From the NCBI GenBank assembly GCA_002428015.1, contig DIZW01000027.1:11524-54008 (forward strand): a stretch of DNA of 42,485 nucleotides, written 5' to 3'. Origin of the DNA: Oxalobacteraceae bacterium UBA6018 (GTDB lineage: Bacteria; Pseudomonadota; Gammaproteobacteria; Burkholderiales; Burkholderiaceae_D). Under the pieces are notes generated by a model that had not been told where the DNA came from, did no database searches, and worked only from the letters and a program-made list of their open reading frames with translations. Positions 16,636-24,979 of the stretch are shown piece by piece (position 1 is the stretch's first letter; every line of letters begins with the position of its first letter). The translations under genes and the position numbers were made by a program.

Positions 16636-16856
16636 GTCGAGGATCGCTAGAGTAGTCGGCAGGCAAAGTATAGGTCATCCCTTGCGCAGCGCCCTAAGTC
16701 GCCTTGATATCTGGACACGCATCGTTTCATTGCCCCCTCGACGGTCCTCCGCCGGCGCGCGCGTCCGCGTCCGCAGGGCCATGCTGACTGTCGGATTTCT
16801 TTACACCATCGCCAGAGTGCATTTCATATGTTCTTGATTTCAATTAATTTTTCTTT

Positions 16857-16874
16857 TTGGCATGTAAATTGCTT
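16857..16874 (+). promoter_or_regulatory. Sigma-54 promoter of the PEP-CTERM gene
   Basis: TTGGCATGTAAATTGCTT matches the RpoN consensus TTGGCACG-N4-TTGC closely, with the invariant GG (16859-16860) and GC (16871-16872) at the required 10-base spacing. Transcription would start near 16884, leaving a leader of about 38 nt. An IHF-like element (AATCAA-N4-ATA on the minus strand, 16827-16839) and AT-rich DNA lie just upstream, as often seen at enhancer-dependent promoters. The activator is not in this window. PrsR-type regulators are known for exosortase-associated PEP-CTERM genes. Confidence 0.75.
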
Positions 16875-16921
16875 TCATCCAATATAGGTTTGTTTAGAAC
16901 AATTAACTAGGGAAGATTAAA

Positions 16922-17590
16922 ATGAAGATGATCAAAACGATCGCTGTTATGTCTCTGTCGGCACTGTCCTTCGCGGCGTCCGCGACCACCATCGTGTCCG
17001 GCATCCAGACCAACGTATCGGAGGCAAGCTTTTTGTCGTCGGGATGGACCGAGGTGTCAGCAGTATCGACAGCGGCGCAAGTGCATAAGGATATCGCCTA
17101 CGCGATCGCCGGGATCGGCCAGAACGACTGGATCGCCGTTGGCGTACGGGACAACAACACCGGATTGTTCGTCGATGTTGCCGAAACGACCTTGGCCAGT
17201 TTCCAGACCTACACGGGCTACAATCAAACCCACGCCGATAATGGCGTGTCATGGTATTACAACGCGTATTCGGTGGGGTTTACTCGCCTCGGAAATGCGA
17301 TCCGTCAGAATGAAGCGGATATCAACCTGTCCTACGCGAACAACTTGGGACTGAGCTGGCATGCGACCGCCAACGGCCGGTTTAACGCGAGTCTGTCCCC
17401 AGATTCGTTTTATGGTGGATGGGGCGCGAACAATGGCCGCTTCGTTTCCACCTGGAGCGACCAGTATAGCCGCGTCTTTCTGACCGGGGCCTCGAACAGC
17501 AATGACCTCCCCGAGCCAACTTCCATCGCCTTGTTAGCCGCAGGATTGTTGGGCTTCGGCGTGTCGCGTCGGAAAAAAAACAAGGCGTAA
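16922..17590 (+). CDS. PEP-CTERM sorting domain protein
   Basis: A 222-residue exported protein. The N-terminal signal peptide (MKMIKTIAVMSLSALSFAAS, cleavage near ASA/T) leads to a central domain of unknown fold rich in aromatic and Asn/Gly residues. The C-terminus is a standard PEP-CTERM tripartite signal: LPEPTSIALL, a hydrophobic helix AAGLLGFGVS, and a basic tail RRKKNKA (about 196-222). Such proteins are recognised by exosortase at the inner membrane and in several betaproteobacteria are linked to exopolysaccharide and flocs. No exosortase gene is nearby. GC content is visibly lower than in the flanking genes, and the gene is monocistronic, between a sigma-54 promoter and a perfect 10-bp hairpin. 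Confidence 0.93.
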   Translation: MKMIKTIAVMSLSALSFAASATTIVSGIQTNVSEASFLSSGWTEVSAVSTAAQVHKDIAYAIAGIGQNDWIAVGVRDNNTGLFVDVAETTLASFQTYTGYNQTHADNGVSWYYNAYSVGFTRLGNAIRQNEADINLSYANNLGLSWHATANGRFNASLSPDSFYGGWGANNGRFVSTWSDQYSRVFLTGASNSNDLPEPTSIALLAAGLLGFGVSRRKKNKA

Positions 17591-17619
17591 TAGCGCTAAG
17601 TGAAGTACTGGCCTCGGCT

Positions 17620-17645
17620 TGAGTCATGTCGCTGCACATGACTCA
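17620..17645 (+). terminator. Hairpin after the PEP-CTERM gene
   Basis: Perfect 10-bp stem TGAGTCATGT/ACATGACTCA with a 6-nt loop, 30 bases after the PEP-CTERM stop. No U-tract follows. Confidence 0.6.
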
Positions 17646-17773
17646 GGAGAGTCCTCCGCGTGGCGGGCCGTGACCAGGGTGCGGTGGCAACGCCGGCGCG
17701 GAACGGCTTTGCCCGTCGCGCCCCTTATTTTTTGTTGCCCTAGCGTGCGCACCGCAGCGCCAGCTCGCCTATC

Positions 17774-19570
17774 ATGGCGGGCATGACCCGATACCGCCCC
17801 GCCCTCGCCGCCCTGCTGTTCGCCGCCGCGCTGTTCATCCCCCCTGGCTGCCTGGTCGCCGCGCCGGCCAAAGTCCTGCACACTTTCCTGACCACCAGCG
17901 AAACGGGCCTGGATCCGGCGGTCGCGTCCGACATCGCCACGCTGAGCCTGCTGGAAAACCTGTTCGACCCGCTGCTGCGCTACGACTATCTCGCGCGGCC
18001 GCTCAGCCTGCGCGCCAACACCACGGTGGCCATGCCGGGCGTGGACGCGCAAGGCCTGACCTACACCTTCAAGATCCGACCCGGCATCTATTTCACGCCC
18101 GACCCTGCCTTCAAGGGCGTGCACCGCGAGGTGACGGCCGCCGATTACGTGTACAGCCTCAAGCGCCTGTACGATCCGGCCCTGCATTCGCCCTGGCTGT
18201 TCCTGTTCGAGGGCAAGATCGCTGGGGACGCGGCCTTGAAGCAGGCGTTTAGCTACGACAGCGACATCGAAGGCTTGCAGGCGCCGGACCGCTACACCCT
18301 GCGCATCCGTCTGAGCGCGCCTGACCATAATTTCCTGCTATACCTGACGACCCCGGCCAGCGGCGTGGTGGCGCGCGAGGTGATGGAGGCCTATTCCGGC
18401 CAGGCCGGCAACCATCCGGTGGGCACGGGACCGTTCTCGGTGGGCAGCTGGAAGCGCAGCGACACCATCGTGCTGCTGGCCAACCGCGAGAACAGCCCGC
18501 CTTACCACGCGGGCGGCACCATCGCGCCGGCCGACCGCGCCATCGCCGCCGCGCTGGAAGGCCAGCGCCTGCCGCTGGTGGACAAGGTGGAGGTGCATAT
18601 CGCCGAGGAATTCCAGGGCCGCATGCTGGGCCTGCTGGGGGGCGACTACGATTACCTGGAGCAGGTGCCGGAATCGCTGACGGGGATGGTGATCGCCGAC
18701 GGCAAGCTCAAGCCGGAGCTGGCCGCGCGCGGCATCACGCTGAGCCGGTTTCCCGTGCTGCAGACCTACTACATGTGGATGAACATGGAAGACCCGCTGG
18801 TGGGCGGCTACAGCAAGGAGAAGGTTGCGCTGCGGCGCGCCATCGCGCTCAGCTACGACAGCGCGGAGGACATCGCCCTGCTCAAGAAAGGTTTCGCGCT
18901 GCACGCCGAGTCGCCCCTGCCGCCGAACGTGCTGGGCTACGATCCGGCCTACCGCAGCCCGGTGCAATACGACAAGGCGCTGGCCAACGCCCTGCTCGAC
19001 CGCTACGGCTACACGGGGCGCGACCCGGATGGCTTCCGGCGCCTACCGAACGGGCAGCCATTGACCTTGACCATGCACAGCGAGGCCACGGTGGGCGGGC
19101 GCCTGCGCGACGAGTTCTGGCGCAAGAACCTGAACGCGGTTGGCCTGCGGGTGGTGTTCAAGAGCGACAAGAAGACCGAGATCATCAAGGCTTCGCGCCT
19201 GGGCAAGGTGCAGATGTTCGAGAACAACTGGATCGCCGACTTCCCCGACGGTGATAATTTCTACCAGCTGTTGTACGGGCCCAACAGCGGGCGCGCGAAC
19301 TATGCGCGCTTCAATCTGCCGGCCTACAACGAGCGCTACGAGAAAGCGGTTCAGTTGCCGGACTCGCCGGCCCGGCAGAAGTTGTATTTCGAGATGAACC
19401 AGCTGCTGCACGCCTACAACCCGTGGGTGCCGCTGACCAATCCGATCTCGGCCGACCTGCAGCAGCCCTGGTTGAAGCACTACCGGCGCCATCCGGTCGA
19501 GCTGACCACCTGGCGCTACCTGGACCTGGACGTGGCGGGGCGCGAGCGTGCGCTGGCCGGCCGGCGCTGA
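17774..19570 (+). CDS. ABC-transporter-type solute-binding protein, peptide/oligopeptide family
   Basis: A 598-residue periplasmic binding protein of the SBP family 5 (OppA/DppA type). The signal peptide covers the first ~30 residues (ALAALLFAAALFIPPGCLVA). The PPGC context is a poor lipobox, so ordinary cleavage is more likely. Family features follow: TSETGLDPAVASDIATLSLL, a TYTFKIRPGIYFTPD block, YVYSLKRLYDP, NHPVGTGPFSVGSWKR, KVALRRAIALSYD and FEMNQLLHAYNPWVPL. No permease or ATPase genes adjoin, so it is an orphan binding protein; the TonB-dependent receptor 192 bp downstream may handle a related substrate (inference). ATG codons at 17774 and 17783 are both possible, neither with a clear ribosome-binding site. 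A long hairpin follows the stop. Confidence 0.88.
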   Translation: MAGMTRYRPALAALLFAAALFIPPGCLVAAPAKVLHTFLTTSETGLDPAVASDIATLSLLENLFDPLLRYDYLARPLSLRANTTVAMPGVDAQGLTYTFKIRPGIYFTPDPAFKGVHREVTAADYVYSLKRLYDPALHSPWLFLFEGKIAGDAALKQAFSYDSDIEGLQAPDRYTLRIRLSAPDHNFLLYLTTPASGVVAREVMEAYSGQAGNHPVGTGPFSVGSWKRSDTIVLLANRENSPPYHAGGTIAPADRAIAAALEGQRLPLVDKVEVHIAEEFQGRMLGLLGGDYDYLEQVPESLTGMVIADGKLKPELAARGITLSRFPVLQTYYMWMNMEDPLVGGYSKEKVALRRAIALSYDSAEDIALLKKGFALHAESPLPPNVLGYDPAYRSPVQYDKALANALLDRYGYTGRDPDGFRRLPNGQPLTLTMHSEATVGGRLRDEFWRKNLNAVGLRVVFKSDKKTEIIKASRLGKVQMFENNWIADFPDGDNFYQLLYGPNSGRANYARFNLPAYNERYEKAVQLPDSPARQKLYFEMNQLLHAYNPWVPLTNPISADLQQPWLKHYRRHPVELTTWRYLDLDVAGRERALAGRR

Positions 19571-19572
19571 GT

Positions 19573-19612
19573 GCTTGAGAGTATTTCGGTCACGCCCGAA
19601 AAACTCTCAAGC
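19573..19612. terminator. Long two-tier hairpin after the solute-binding protein gene
   Basis: Outer stem GCTTGAGAGT/ACTCTCAAGC (10 bp, perfect) and inner stem TTTCGG/CCGAAA form an extended hairpin beginning three bases after the stop codon. There is no adjacent U-run. Probably a terminator or 3'-end protector separating this gene from the TonB-dependent receptor. Confidence 0.65.
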
Positions 19613-19693
19613 TTTGAGCCGATTGTGGCGTGGCGCCGACGTTTCGTTGCCTGCGCCACATTCCACACGGCGATAGCCGACGTGCGGCCTACC

Positions 19694-19729
19694 TTGAAGG
19701 CAAAACTGTCGTACTGTTAAAAATAACAG
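19694..19729 (+). promoter_or_regulatory. Possible promoter and palindrome before the TonB-dependent receptor
   Basis: TTGAAG (19694-19699) and TAAAAA (19718-19723) resemble -35 and -10 boxes with an 18-bp gap. The palindrome CTGTTA-AAAA-TAACAG (19714-19729) overlaps the -10 region and ends 33 bp before the GTG start. It could be an operator; no regulator is assigned. Confidence 0.35.
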
Positions 19730-19762
19730 CCCGACATTGATCTTGCCCCGAGGAGAATGCTC

Positions 19763-22600
19763 GTGAGATTGAAAACGCTTGCCCAGTTGCTCGCCCTGGT
19801 AGGCGCGGCCGCGCCCGCCGCAGCCCAGGAAATGGCCGCCACGCCGCCGATGGCGCGGGTGGAAATTACCGGCAGCAGCATCAAGCGCATCGCCAGGGAG
19901 GGCGCGCTGCCGGTGGAGACGATCACCCGCCAACAGCTCGAGGCCCAGGGCATCGTCAGCGCCGAGCAACTGGTGGCCACGCTCAACATCAACGGCAACG
20001 GCTCGGACAACCTGGCCAGCAACGCCGACGTCACCTCGGGCGCGCAGCGCGGCAACAACGGTGCGTCCTCGGCCAATCTGCGCGGCCAGGGCGCCGACAG
20101 CACTCTGATCCTGCTCAACGGGCGGCGCGTCGCCACCCACGGCATGAAGGGCTCGGCGGTCGACCTGAACTCGATCCCCTTCGCCGCGGTCGAAAGGGTG
20201 GAGGTGCTCAAGGATGGCGCCTCGGCGCTGTACGGCACGGACGCCATCGGCGGGGTGATCAACTTCATCCTCAGGAAGGATTACCGCGGCCTGGAGGCGC
20301 AGGCGTTCACGGACGTGACCGAGGCCGGCGGCGGCAATATTGCGCGGGTGTCGGTGACGGGCGGCTTCGGCGCGCTCGACAAGCAGGGCTACAACCTGCT
20401 GATCTCGGCCGCGCGCAGCGAGAACAAGGCCCTGCGCGGCGACCAGCGCGATTTCGTCAACACCTTCCAGCCCGAGCGCGGGGTCTCGGTGGACACGCGC
20501 GGCACGCCCTTCGCCACCGTGTTCGCGACCGGCGTCGGCCCGTCGATGCTGGCGCGCAGTGGCGCCAGCGGCCCCACCCTGCCCGGGGGCGCCCAGGCCT
20601 TCAACGGCATCAATGTGCTGAACCTGCCCGGCGGGGCCGGATGCGCCGCGGTGCCGGGCATGGCGCCCTACGACGCGCGGCTGTGGGATTCGCCGGGCGC
20701 GGCCTACGGTTGCGCCTGGGACACCGGGCGCGCCGCCGTGCTGCAGCAGCCGGTCACCAACACCAACTTCGTGGCGCGCGCCACCTTCGCCCACGGCGAG
20801 CACCAGGCGTTCGCCGAGGTGGTCGGCTCCAAGGTCGATGTCGCCAAGCGTTTCTCGGCCATCCAGGTGCAGCCGAGCGCGACCAACCTGACGGCGGCCG
20901 GCTTTTATCCGAGCACGGGGCCGGCCTACGACACGGTGTTCAACGCCATCGCGGCCGTGTTTCCGGCTATCGAGGCCAACCGGGGCCTGCCGATCGCCTA
21001 CCGCTGGCGCTGCTTGGAGTGCGGCGACCGCGAGATCGCCACCAGCACCGAGGCCGCGCGCGTGCTGGTCGGCGCCGACGGGCCGCTGAACGCGCACTGG
21101 GATTACCGGGTCGGCCTGGCGCAGGCCTACAGCGAATCGCAATCCCGGCTCGGCACCGGCTACGTGTACACGGCGGCCTTGAACAAGGTGCTTGGCAGCG
21201 GCGTCGTCAACCCCTTCCTGATGCCGGGCGAGCGCCAGAGCCAGGCCGCGCTGGACGCGCTGGCGGCGACATCCGCCGAGGGCGTGGTGCTGTACGGCGG
21301 CAAGACCAAGCTGACCGAGTTCGACGCCTCCCTGTCCGGCCAGGTGGCGGCCTTGCCGGCCGGGGCGGTGATGCTGGCGCTCGGCACCGACCTGCGCCGC
21401 GAGCAGTACCGCTTCAACGGCGACCTGCGCGAGGCCGCCAGCCGGCCGCAGATCCTGGGCGCGGCTTTCGACGACGGCAACGCGCTCGCGCCCGTCAGCC
21501 GCACGGTGCGCGCCCTGTATGCCGAGTTGCTGGTGCCGCTCACGCAGGCGCTGGAAGTGACCCTGGCCGCCCGCCAGGACCATTATTCGGGCTTCGGCAG
21601 CACCTTCAATCCCAAGCTGACCGTGCGCTACCAGCCCGCCAGCGAACTGCTGCTGCGCGGCTCCTACAACACGGGCTTCCGCGCGCCCTCGTTCAACCAG
21701 CTGTTCAACGGTATCACCGAGTCGCCCTATTCCGGCCGCGACCTGGCCGACCCGGCCACCTGCCCTGGCCTGAAGGTCGACAGCACCAAGCCCGGCTGCG
21801 AAGTGGTCAACCCGACCATCCTCACCGGCGGCAAGCCGAACCTGGGGCCGGAGACCGCGAAGCAGGCCAGCGTCGGCGTGGTGTTCGAGCCGTCGGCGCA
21901 TTTCTCGGCCAGCCTGGACCTGTGGGAGGTGCGCAAGATGAACACCATCGACAGCCTCAGCCTGGCCACCTTGATCAGCCACTACAGCCTGTTCACCAAC
22001 AACTTCATCCGCGACGCCAGCGGCGCGCTGGTGTCGATCGACCAGCGCTGGGTCAACGCGGGCGAGAAGCAGACGCGCGGCCTGGAGGCCGGCGCGCGCG
22101 CCAACGGCCGCCTGTGGGACGGCCGGTGGGGCGCGGGCATCGACGGCTCCTACCTGCTCAAGAAACGCTCGCGCGTGGTGCCGGGCGGCGCCTTCGGACC
22201 CAGCGAGGTGGGCTTGTTCATGTACACGGGCGACCTCGGCCTGAAGTGGAAGCACACCGCCTACCTGAGCTACAAAACCGGCCCCTGGAGCGCCATGCTG
22301 CAGAACGTGTACCGCGACGGCTACCAGGACCAGGTGCTGCCCGGCGTGGCCAGCGGCAAGGTCACCCCGGCCCACCTGGACCCGACCGTGAACGCCTACT
22401 CGGTGTTCCACGCCAGCGTGAGCTATAGCGGCATCGCGAACCTGACCCTCACGGCGGGCGTCAAGAACCTGTTCGACACCGACCCGCCCTTCGCCATCAC
22501 CTACGACAGCGCGACCGGGGCCGGCAGTTCGTGGGAGCCGCGGGTGGCCGATCCGCGCGGCCGCTCGTTCACGCTGATGGCCAACTACAAGTTTTTGTGA
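19763..22600 (+). CDS. TonB-dependent outer-membrane receptor
   Basis: A 945-residue receptor for active uptake across the outer membrane. A signal peptide ends near AAPAAAQ. The segment MARVEITGSSIKRIAREGAL may hold the TonB-contact region. The plug domain (about 40-170) shows LRGQGADSTLILLNGRRVAT, VERVEVLKDGASALYGTDAI and GGVINFILRKDYRG. The barrel ends with RSFTLMANYKFL rather than the usual terminal F. The subfamily with LNGRR and ALYGTDAIGGVIN is common in Massilia and xanthomonads, often for carbohydrate or peptide substrates. The substrate here is unknown. GTG at 19763 is preferred to ATG at 19757 because AGGAG lies seven bases upstream of the GTG but only one base from the ATG. It follows an orphan peptide-type binding protein in the same orientation. 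Confidence 0.93.
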   Translation: MRLKTLAQLLALVGAAAPAAAQEMAATPPMARVEITGSSIKRIAREGALPVETITRQQLEAQGIVSAEQLVATLNINGNGSDNLASNADVTSGAQRGNNGASSANLRGQGADSTLILLNGRRVATHGMKGSAVDLNSIPFAAVERVEVLKDGASALYGTDAIGGVINFILRKDYRGLEAQAFTDVTEAGGGNIARVSVTGGFGALDKQGYNLLISAARSENKALRGDQRDFVNTFQPERGVSVDTRGTPFATVFATGVGPSMLARSGASGPTLPGGAQAFNGINVLNLPGGAGCAAVPGMAPYDARLWDSPGAAYGCAWDTGRAAVLQQPVTNTNFVARATFAHGEHQAFAEVVGSKVDVAKRFSAIQVQPSATNLTAAGFYPSTGPAYDTVFNAIAAVFPAIEANRGLPIAYRWRCLECGDREIATSTEAARVLVGADGPLNAHWDYRVGLAQAYSESQSRLGTGYVYTAALNKVLGSGVVNPFLMPGERQSQAALDALAATSAEGVVLYGGKTKLTEFDASLSGQVAALPAGAVMLALGTDLRREQYRFNGDLREAASRPQILGAAFDDGNALAPVSRTVRALYAELLVPLTQALEVTLAARQDHYSGFGSTFNPKLTVRYQPASELLLRGSYNTGFRAPSFNQLFNGITESPYSGRDLADPATCPGLKVDSTKPGCEVVNPTILTGGKPNLGPETAKQASVGVVFEPSAHFSASLDLWEVRKMNTIDSLSLATLISHYSLFTNNFIRDASGALVSIDQRWVNAGEKQTRGLEAGARANGRLWDGRWGAGIDGSYLLKKRSRVVPGGAFGPSEVGLFMYTGDLGLKWKHTAYLSYKTGPWSAMLQNVYRDGYQDQVLPGVASGKVTPAHLDPTVNAYSVFHASVSYSGIANLTLTAGVKNLFDTDPPFAITYDSATGAGSSWEPRVADPRGRSFTLMANYKFL

Positions 22601-22615
22601 CTACAAGTTCCTGTG
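22584..22615 (+). repeat. 16-bp tandem duplication at the 3' end of the TonB-dependent receptor gene
   Basis: ACTACAAGTTTTTGTG (22584-22599) is followed directly by ACTACAAGTTCCTGTG (22600-22615). The two copies differ at two bases. Each encodes Tyr-Lys-Phe-Leu-stop in its own frame, and both differences are synonymous (TTT TTG versus TTC CTG). Confidence 0.8.
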
Positions 22616-22628
22616 ACGGGCGGCCGGG

Positions 22629-23180
22629 TTAGGGCGGCGGGCGCAGGCGCCGGCTCATCAAGGTGTAGGCCAGCGCTTCGCCGTCAATGCGGAACAGGTC
22701 GGCGATCTCGCCCACCTGCGCGAAGCCGGTGCGCGCGTACAGGCTGCGCGCGGGGGTGTTGACGCTCAAGACTTCGAGGTCGATCCAGTCCAGGGCCGCC
22801 TCGTCCGCGGCCCAGGCGCAGGCGGTCTCGATCAGGCGCTCGCCCAGGCCCTGGCGGCGGAAGTCGCGCCCCACGCCCATGCCGAGCAGGGCGCGGTGGG
22901 TGGCCGCCGCCTCCGGGCGGGCGCGCAGGTCGACGTGGCCGGCAATGGCGCCGTCGGGCGCGCGCGCCAGCCACAGGCGGCGCCAGGCCTGGCCGTCGAG
23001 CGAGGTGACCAGGCCGGCGCGAAAGGCTTCCTGGCGGTCGGCCGTGAAGCGCGAGCGCGCGCGCGGCAGCGGCATGAACAGGGGCGTGGCGCCGGCGCCG
23101 TTGTCGGCCAGGTGATCGTTCAGGTAAAGGAAGAAGGGCGCCAGGTCGGCCGACAGCGCCGGTGCGATGCTGATGCTCAT
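22629..23180 (-). CDS. GNAT-family N-acetyltransferase
   Basis: A 183-residue GNAT acetyltransferase starting MSISIAPALSADLAPFFLYL. The acetyl-CoA pyrophosphate-binding loop is GMGVGRDFRRQGLGERLIET (RRQGLG). It is followed by the fourth strand and helix pattern IDLEVLSVNTPARSLYARTG with the usual NxxAxxLYxxxGF spacing. The substrate is unknown. The start codon overlaps the stop of the acyl-CoA dehydrogenase gene by ATGA, so it is the last gene of the aceK-thiolase-SDR-acyl-CoA dehydrogenase unit, though a role in leucine breakdown is not obvious. It converges with the TonB-dependent receptor gene, with 28 bp between the stops. Confidence 0.88.
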   Translation of the reverse strand: MSISIAPALSADLAPFFLYLNDHLADNGAGATPLFMPLPRARSRFTADRQEAFRAGLVTSLDGQAWRRLWLARAPDGAIAGHVDLRARPEAAATHRALLGMGVGRDFRRQGLGERLIETACAWAADEAALDWIDLEVLSVNTPARSLYARTGFAQVGEIADLFRIDGEALAYTLMSRRLRPPP

Positions 23181-24304
23181 AGGGCGCGCGCGATCAGCAT
23201 CTTCTGGATCTCGCTGGTGCCCTCGTAGATTTGGCATACGCGCACGTCGCGGTAGATGCGCTCGACGGGGAAATCGCTCACGTAGCCGTAGCCGCCGTGG
23301 ATCTGGATGGCGTCCGAGCACACGCGTTCGGCCATCTCGGAGGCGAACAGCTTGGCCATCGCGGCTTCCTTCAGGCAGGGCAGGCCGGCGTCCTTCATGT
23401 CGGCCGCGTGGCCGATCAGCTGGCGCGCCGCCTCGATGCTGGTGGCCATGTCGGACAGCTTGAACTGCACCGCCTGGTGCTCGAAGATGGGTTTGCCGAA
23501 ACTGCTGCGCTGGCGCGCGTAGCTGAGCGCGGCCTCGAACGCGGCGCGCGCCATCCCCACCGCCTGGGCGGCGATGCCGATGCGCCCGCCTTCGAGCCCG
23601 GCCAGGGCGATCTTGTAGCCCTGGCCCTCCTCCCCGATCAGGTTGGCGGCGGGCACGCGGCAGTTGTCGAACACGATCTGGGCCGTGTCGGACGAGCGCT
23701 GGCCCATCTTCTGCTCCACCCCCGCCACGACGTAGCCGGGTGCGGTGGTGGGCACCCAGAACGCGCTGATGCCCTTCTTGCCGGCGCTCTTGTCGGTGAC
23801 GGCCAGCACGATGGCGACGTCGGCGTTCTTGCCGCTGGTGATGAACTGCTTGGTGCCGTTGAGGACGTAGGCGTCGCCGTCGCGCGTGGCGCTGGTGCGC
23901 AGGGCCGCCGCGTCGCTTCCGGTGTGCGGCTCGGTCAGCGCGAAGGCGCCCAGCAGGTCGCCCTGGGCCAGCGGGCGCAGCCATTGCTCCTGCTGGGCGG
24001 CGTTGGCGTACTGCATGCCGATGCTGCACACGGGGCAGTTGTTGACCGAGATGATGGTCGAGGTGCCGCCGTCGCCGGCGGCGATTTCCTCCAGCACGAT
24101 GGCCAGGGAGACGTAGTCCAGTCCGGCGCCGCCCAGGGCCTCCGGCACCGCCACCCCGAAGGCGCCCAGCTTGGCCAGTTCCTTGAGCTCCTCGCGCGGG
24201 AAGATGTGCTCGCGGTCCCAGCGCGCCGCGTTGGGGACCAGGCGCTCCTGCGCGAAGTTGCGCAGGGCGTCGCGGATCATTTGATGTTGTTCGCTGAGGA
24301 TCAT
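23177..24304 (-). CDS. Acyl-CoA dehydrogenase (short/branched chain type)
   Basis: A 375-residue flavoenzyme introducing a 2,3-double bond into acyl-CoA thioesters and passing electrons to ETF. Segments seen: GAFGVAVPEALGGAGLDY, FALTEPHTGSDAAALRT (FAD and substrate loop), NGTKQFITSGKNAD, YARQRSSFGKPI, QIHGGYGYVSDFPVERIYRD, and the C-terminal IYEGTSEIQ with the catalytic Glu at 361. This Glu position is that of short- and medium-chain and short-branched enzymes, in contrast to isovaleryl-CoA dehydrogenase encoded at 28147. It may act on butyryl-CoA or 2-methylbutyryl-CoA (inference). It follows the SDR gene by four bases and overlaps the GNAT gene, clearly part of one operon. Confidence 0.93.
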   Translation of the reverse strand: MILSEQHQMIRDALRNFAQERLVPNAARWDREHIFPREELKELAKLGAFGVAVPEALGGAGLDYVSLAIVLEEIAAGDGGTSTIISVNNCPVCSIGMQYANAAQQEQWLRPLAQGDLLGAFALTEPHTGSDAAALRTSATRDGDAYVLNGTKQFITSGKNADVAIVLAVTDKSAGKKGISAFWVPTTAPGYVVAGVEQKMGQRSSDTAQIVFDNCRVPAANLIGEEGQGYKIALAGLEGGRIGIAAQAVGMARAAFEAALSYARQRSSFGKPIFEHQAVQFKLSDMATSIEAARQLIGHAADMKDAGLPCLKEAAMAKLFASEMAERVCSDAIQIHGGYGYVSDFPVERIYRDVRVCQIYEGTSEIQKMLIARAL

Positions 24305-24308
24305 GGGC

Positions 24309-24977
24309 TTACCAGGGGATGGGCGTACCGTCGTAGTTGAGGAAGCGCGGGGTGGCGCTGGCGTCCAGCCCGGCCAGGGTGGCGCGCATGGCGCGCGCGC
24401 TGTCCGCGGGGCTGAGGGTGGCCTCCGGCCCGCCCATGTCGGTGCGCACCCAGCCCGGATGGAAGGCCACGCAGGTGACGCCGTCGCCGCCGAAGGCGAT
24501 GCTGGTGTCGGCCAGCACCGAGTTGAGCGCGGCCTTGCTGGCGCGGTACAGGCTGCCGGCGTTGCTGGTGCGCGCGCCGATCGAGCCCATGCGCGAGGAC
24601 AGCACCGCCAGCTTGCCGCGGCGCGCCGCCACCGTGGGCGCGATCAGGGGCAGCAGGCGCATCGCCGCCAGCACGTTGGTGTGCATCACGGTGTCGAACT
24701 CGTCCTGGGTGGGAAAGCCGCTGTGCTGCGGCCCGTACACGCCGGACACGAGGAAGGCGGCGTCGAGCAGTTCGCCATCGAGCTTCCAGCCGAGGCCGGC
24801 GATGGCGTCCGCGTCCGTCACGTCGAGCACGTGGGCGTGGGCGCCCAGCGCCTTGAGCGCGTCGCAGTCGGCCTGGCGGCGCGCGGTGGCGATGACGCGC
24901 CAGTCCTCGTCCAGGTATTGCGAGGCCAGCGCGTGGCCGATCCCGCGCGAGGCGCCGACGATGAGGACGGTCGGCAT
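24309..24977 (-). CDS. Short-chain dehydrogenase/reductase
   Basis: A 222-residue NAD(P)-dependent SDR. The cofactor motif is TVLIVGASRGIGHALASQYL (GASRGIG, residues 8-14). The next arginine pair, IATARR, suggests NADPH preference. Active-site residues are S127 or S128 (AVLSSRMGS), Y144 and K148 (SLYRASKAALN), followed by FHPGWVRTDMGG. The type resembles csgA-like or sniffer-like SDRs. The substrate is unknown. It is separated by two bases from the thiolase gene and by four from the acyl-CoA dehydrogenase gene, so it is within the operon. It could reduce a 3-oxoacyl or aldehyde intermediate (speculative). Confidence 0.88.
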   Translation of the reverse strand: MPTVLIVGASRGIGHALASQYLDEDWRVIATARRQADCDALKALGAHAHVLDVTDADAIAGLGWKLDGELLDAAFLVSGVYGPQHSGFPTQDEFDTVMHTNVLAAMRLLPLIAPTVAARRGKLAVLSSRMGSIGARTSNAGSLYRASKAALNSVLADTSIAFGGDGVTCVAFHPGWVRTDMGGPEATLSPADSARAMRATLAGLDASATPRFLNYDGTPIPW

Positions 24978-24979
24978 GC

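Noticed and set aside
13742..16678. A 978-codon minus-strand frame across dacB and the SpmAB gene
   Set aside because: It runs in another frame through two well-supported genes and gives an Arg/Pro/Ala-rich translation without homology.
19607..22411. A 934-codon open frame antisense to the TonB-dependent receptor
   Set aside because: Same artefact of composition. The plus-strand protein is a full receptor with plug motifs.
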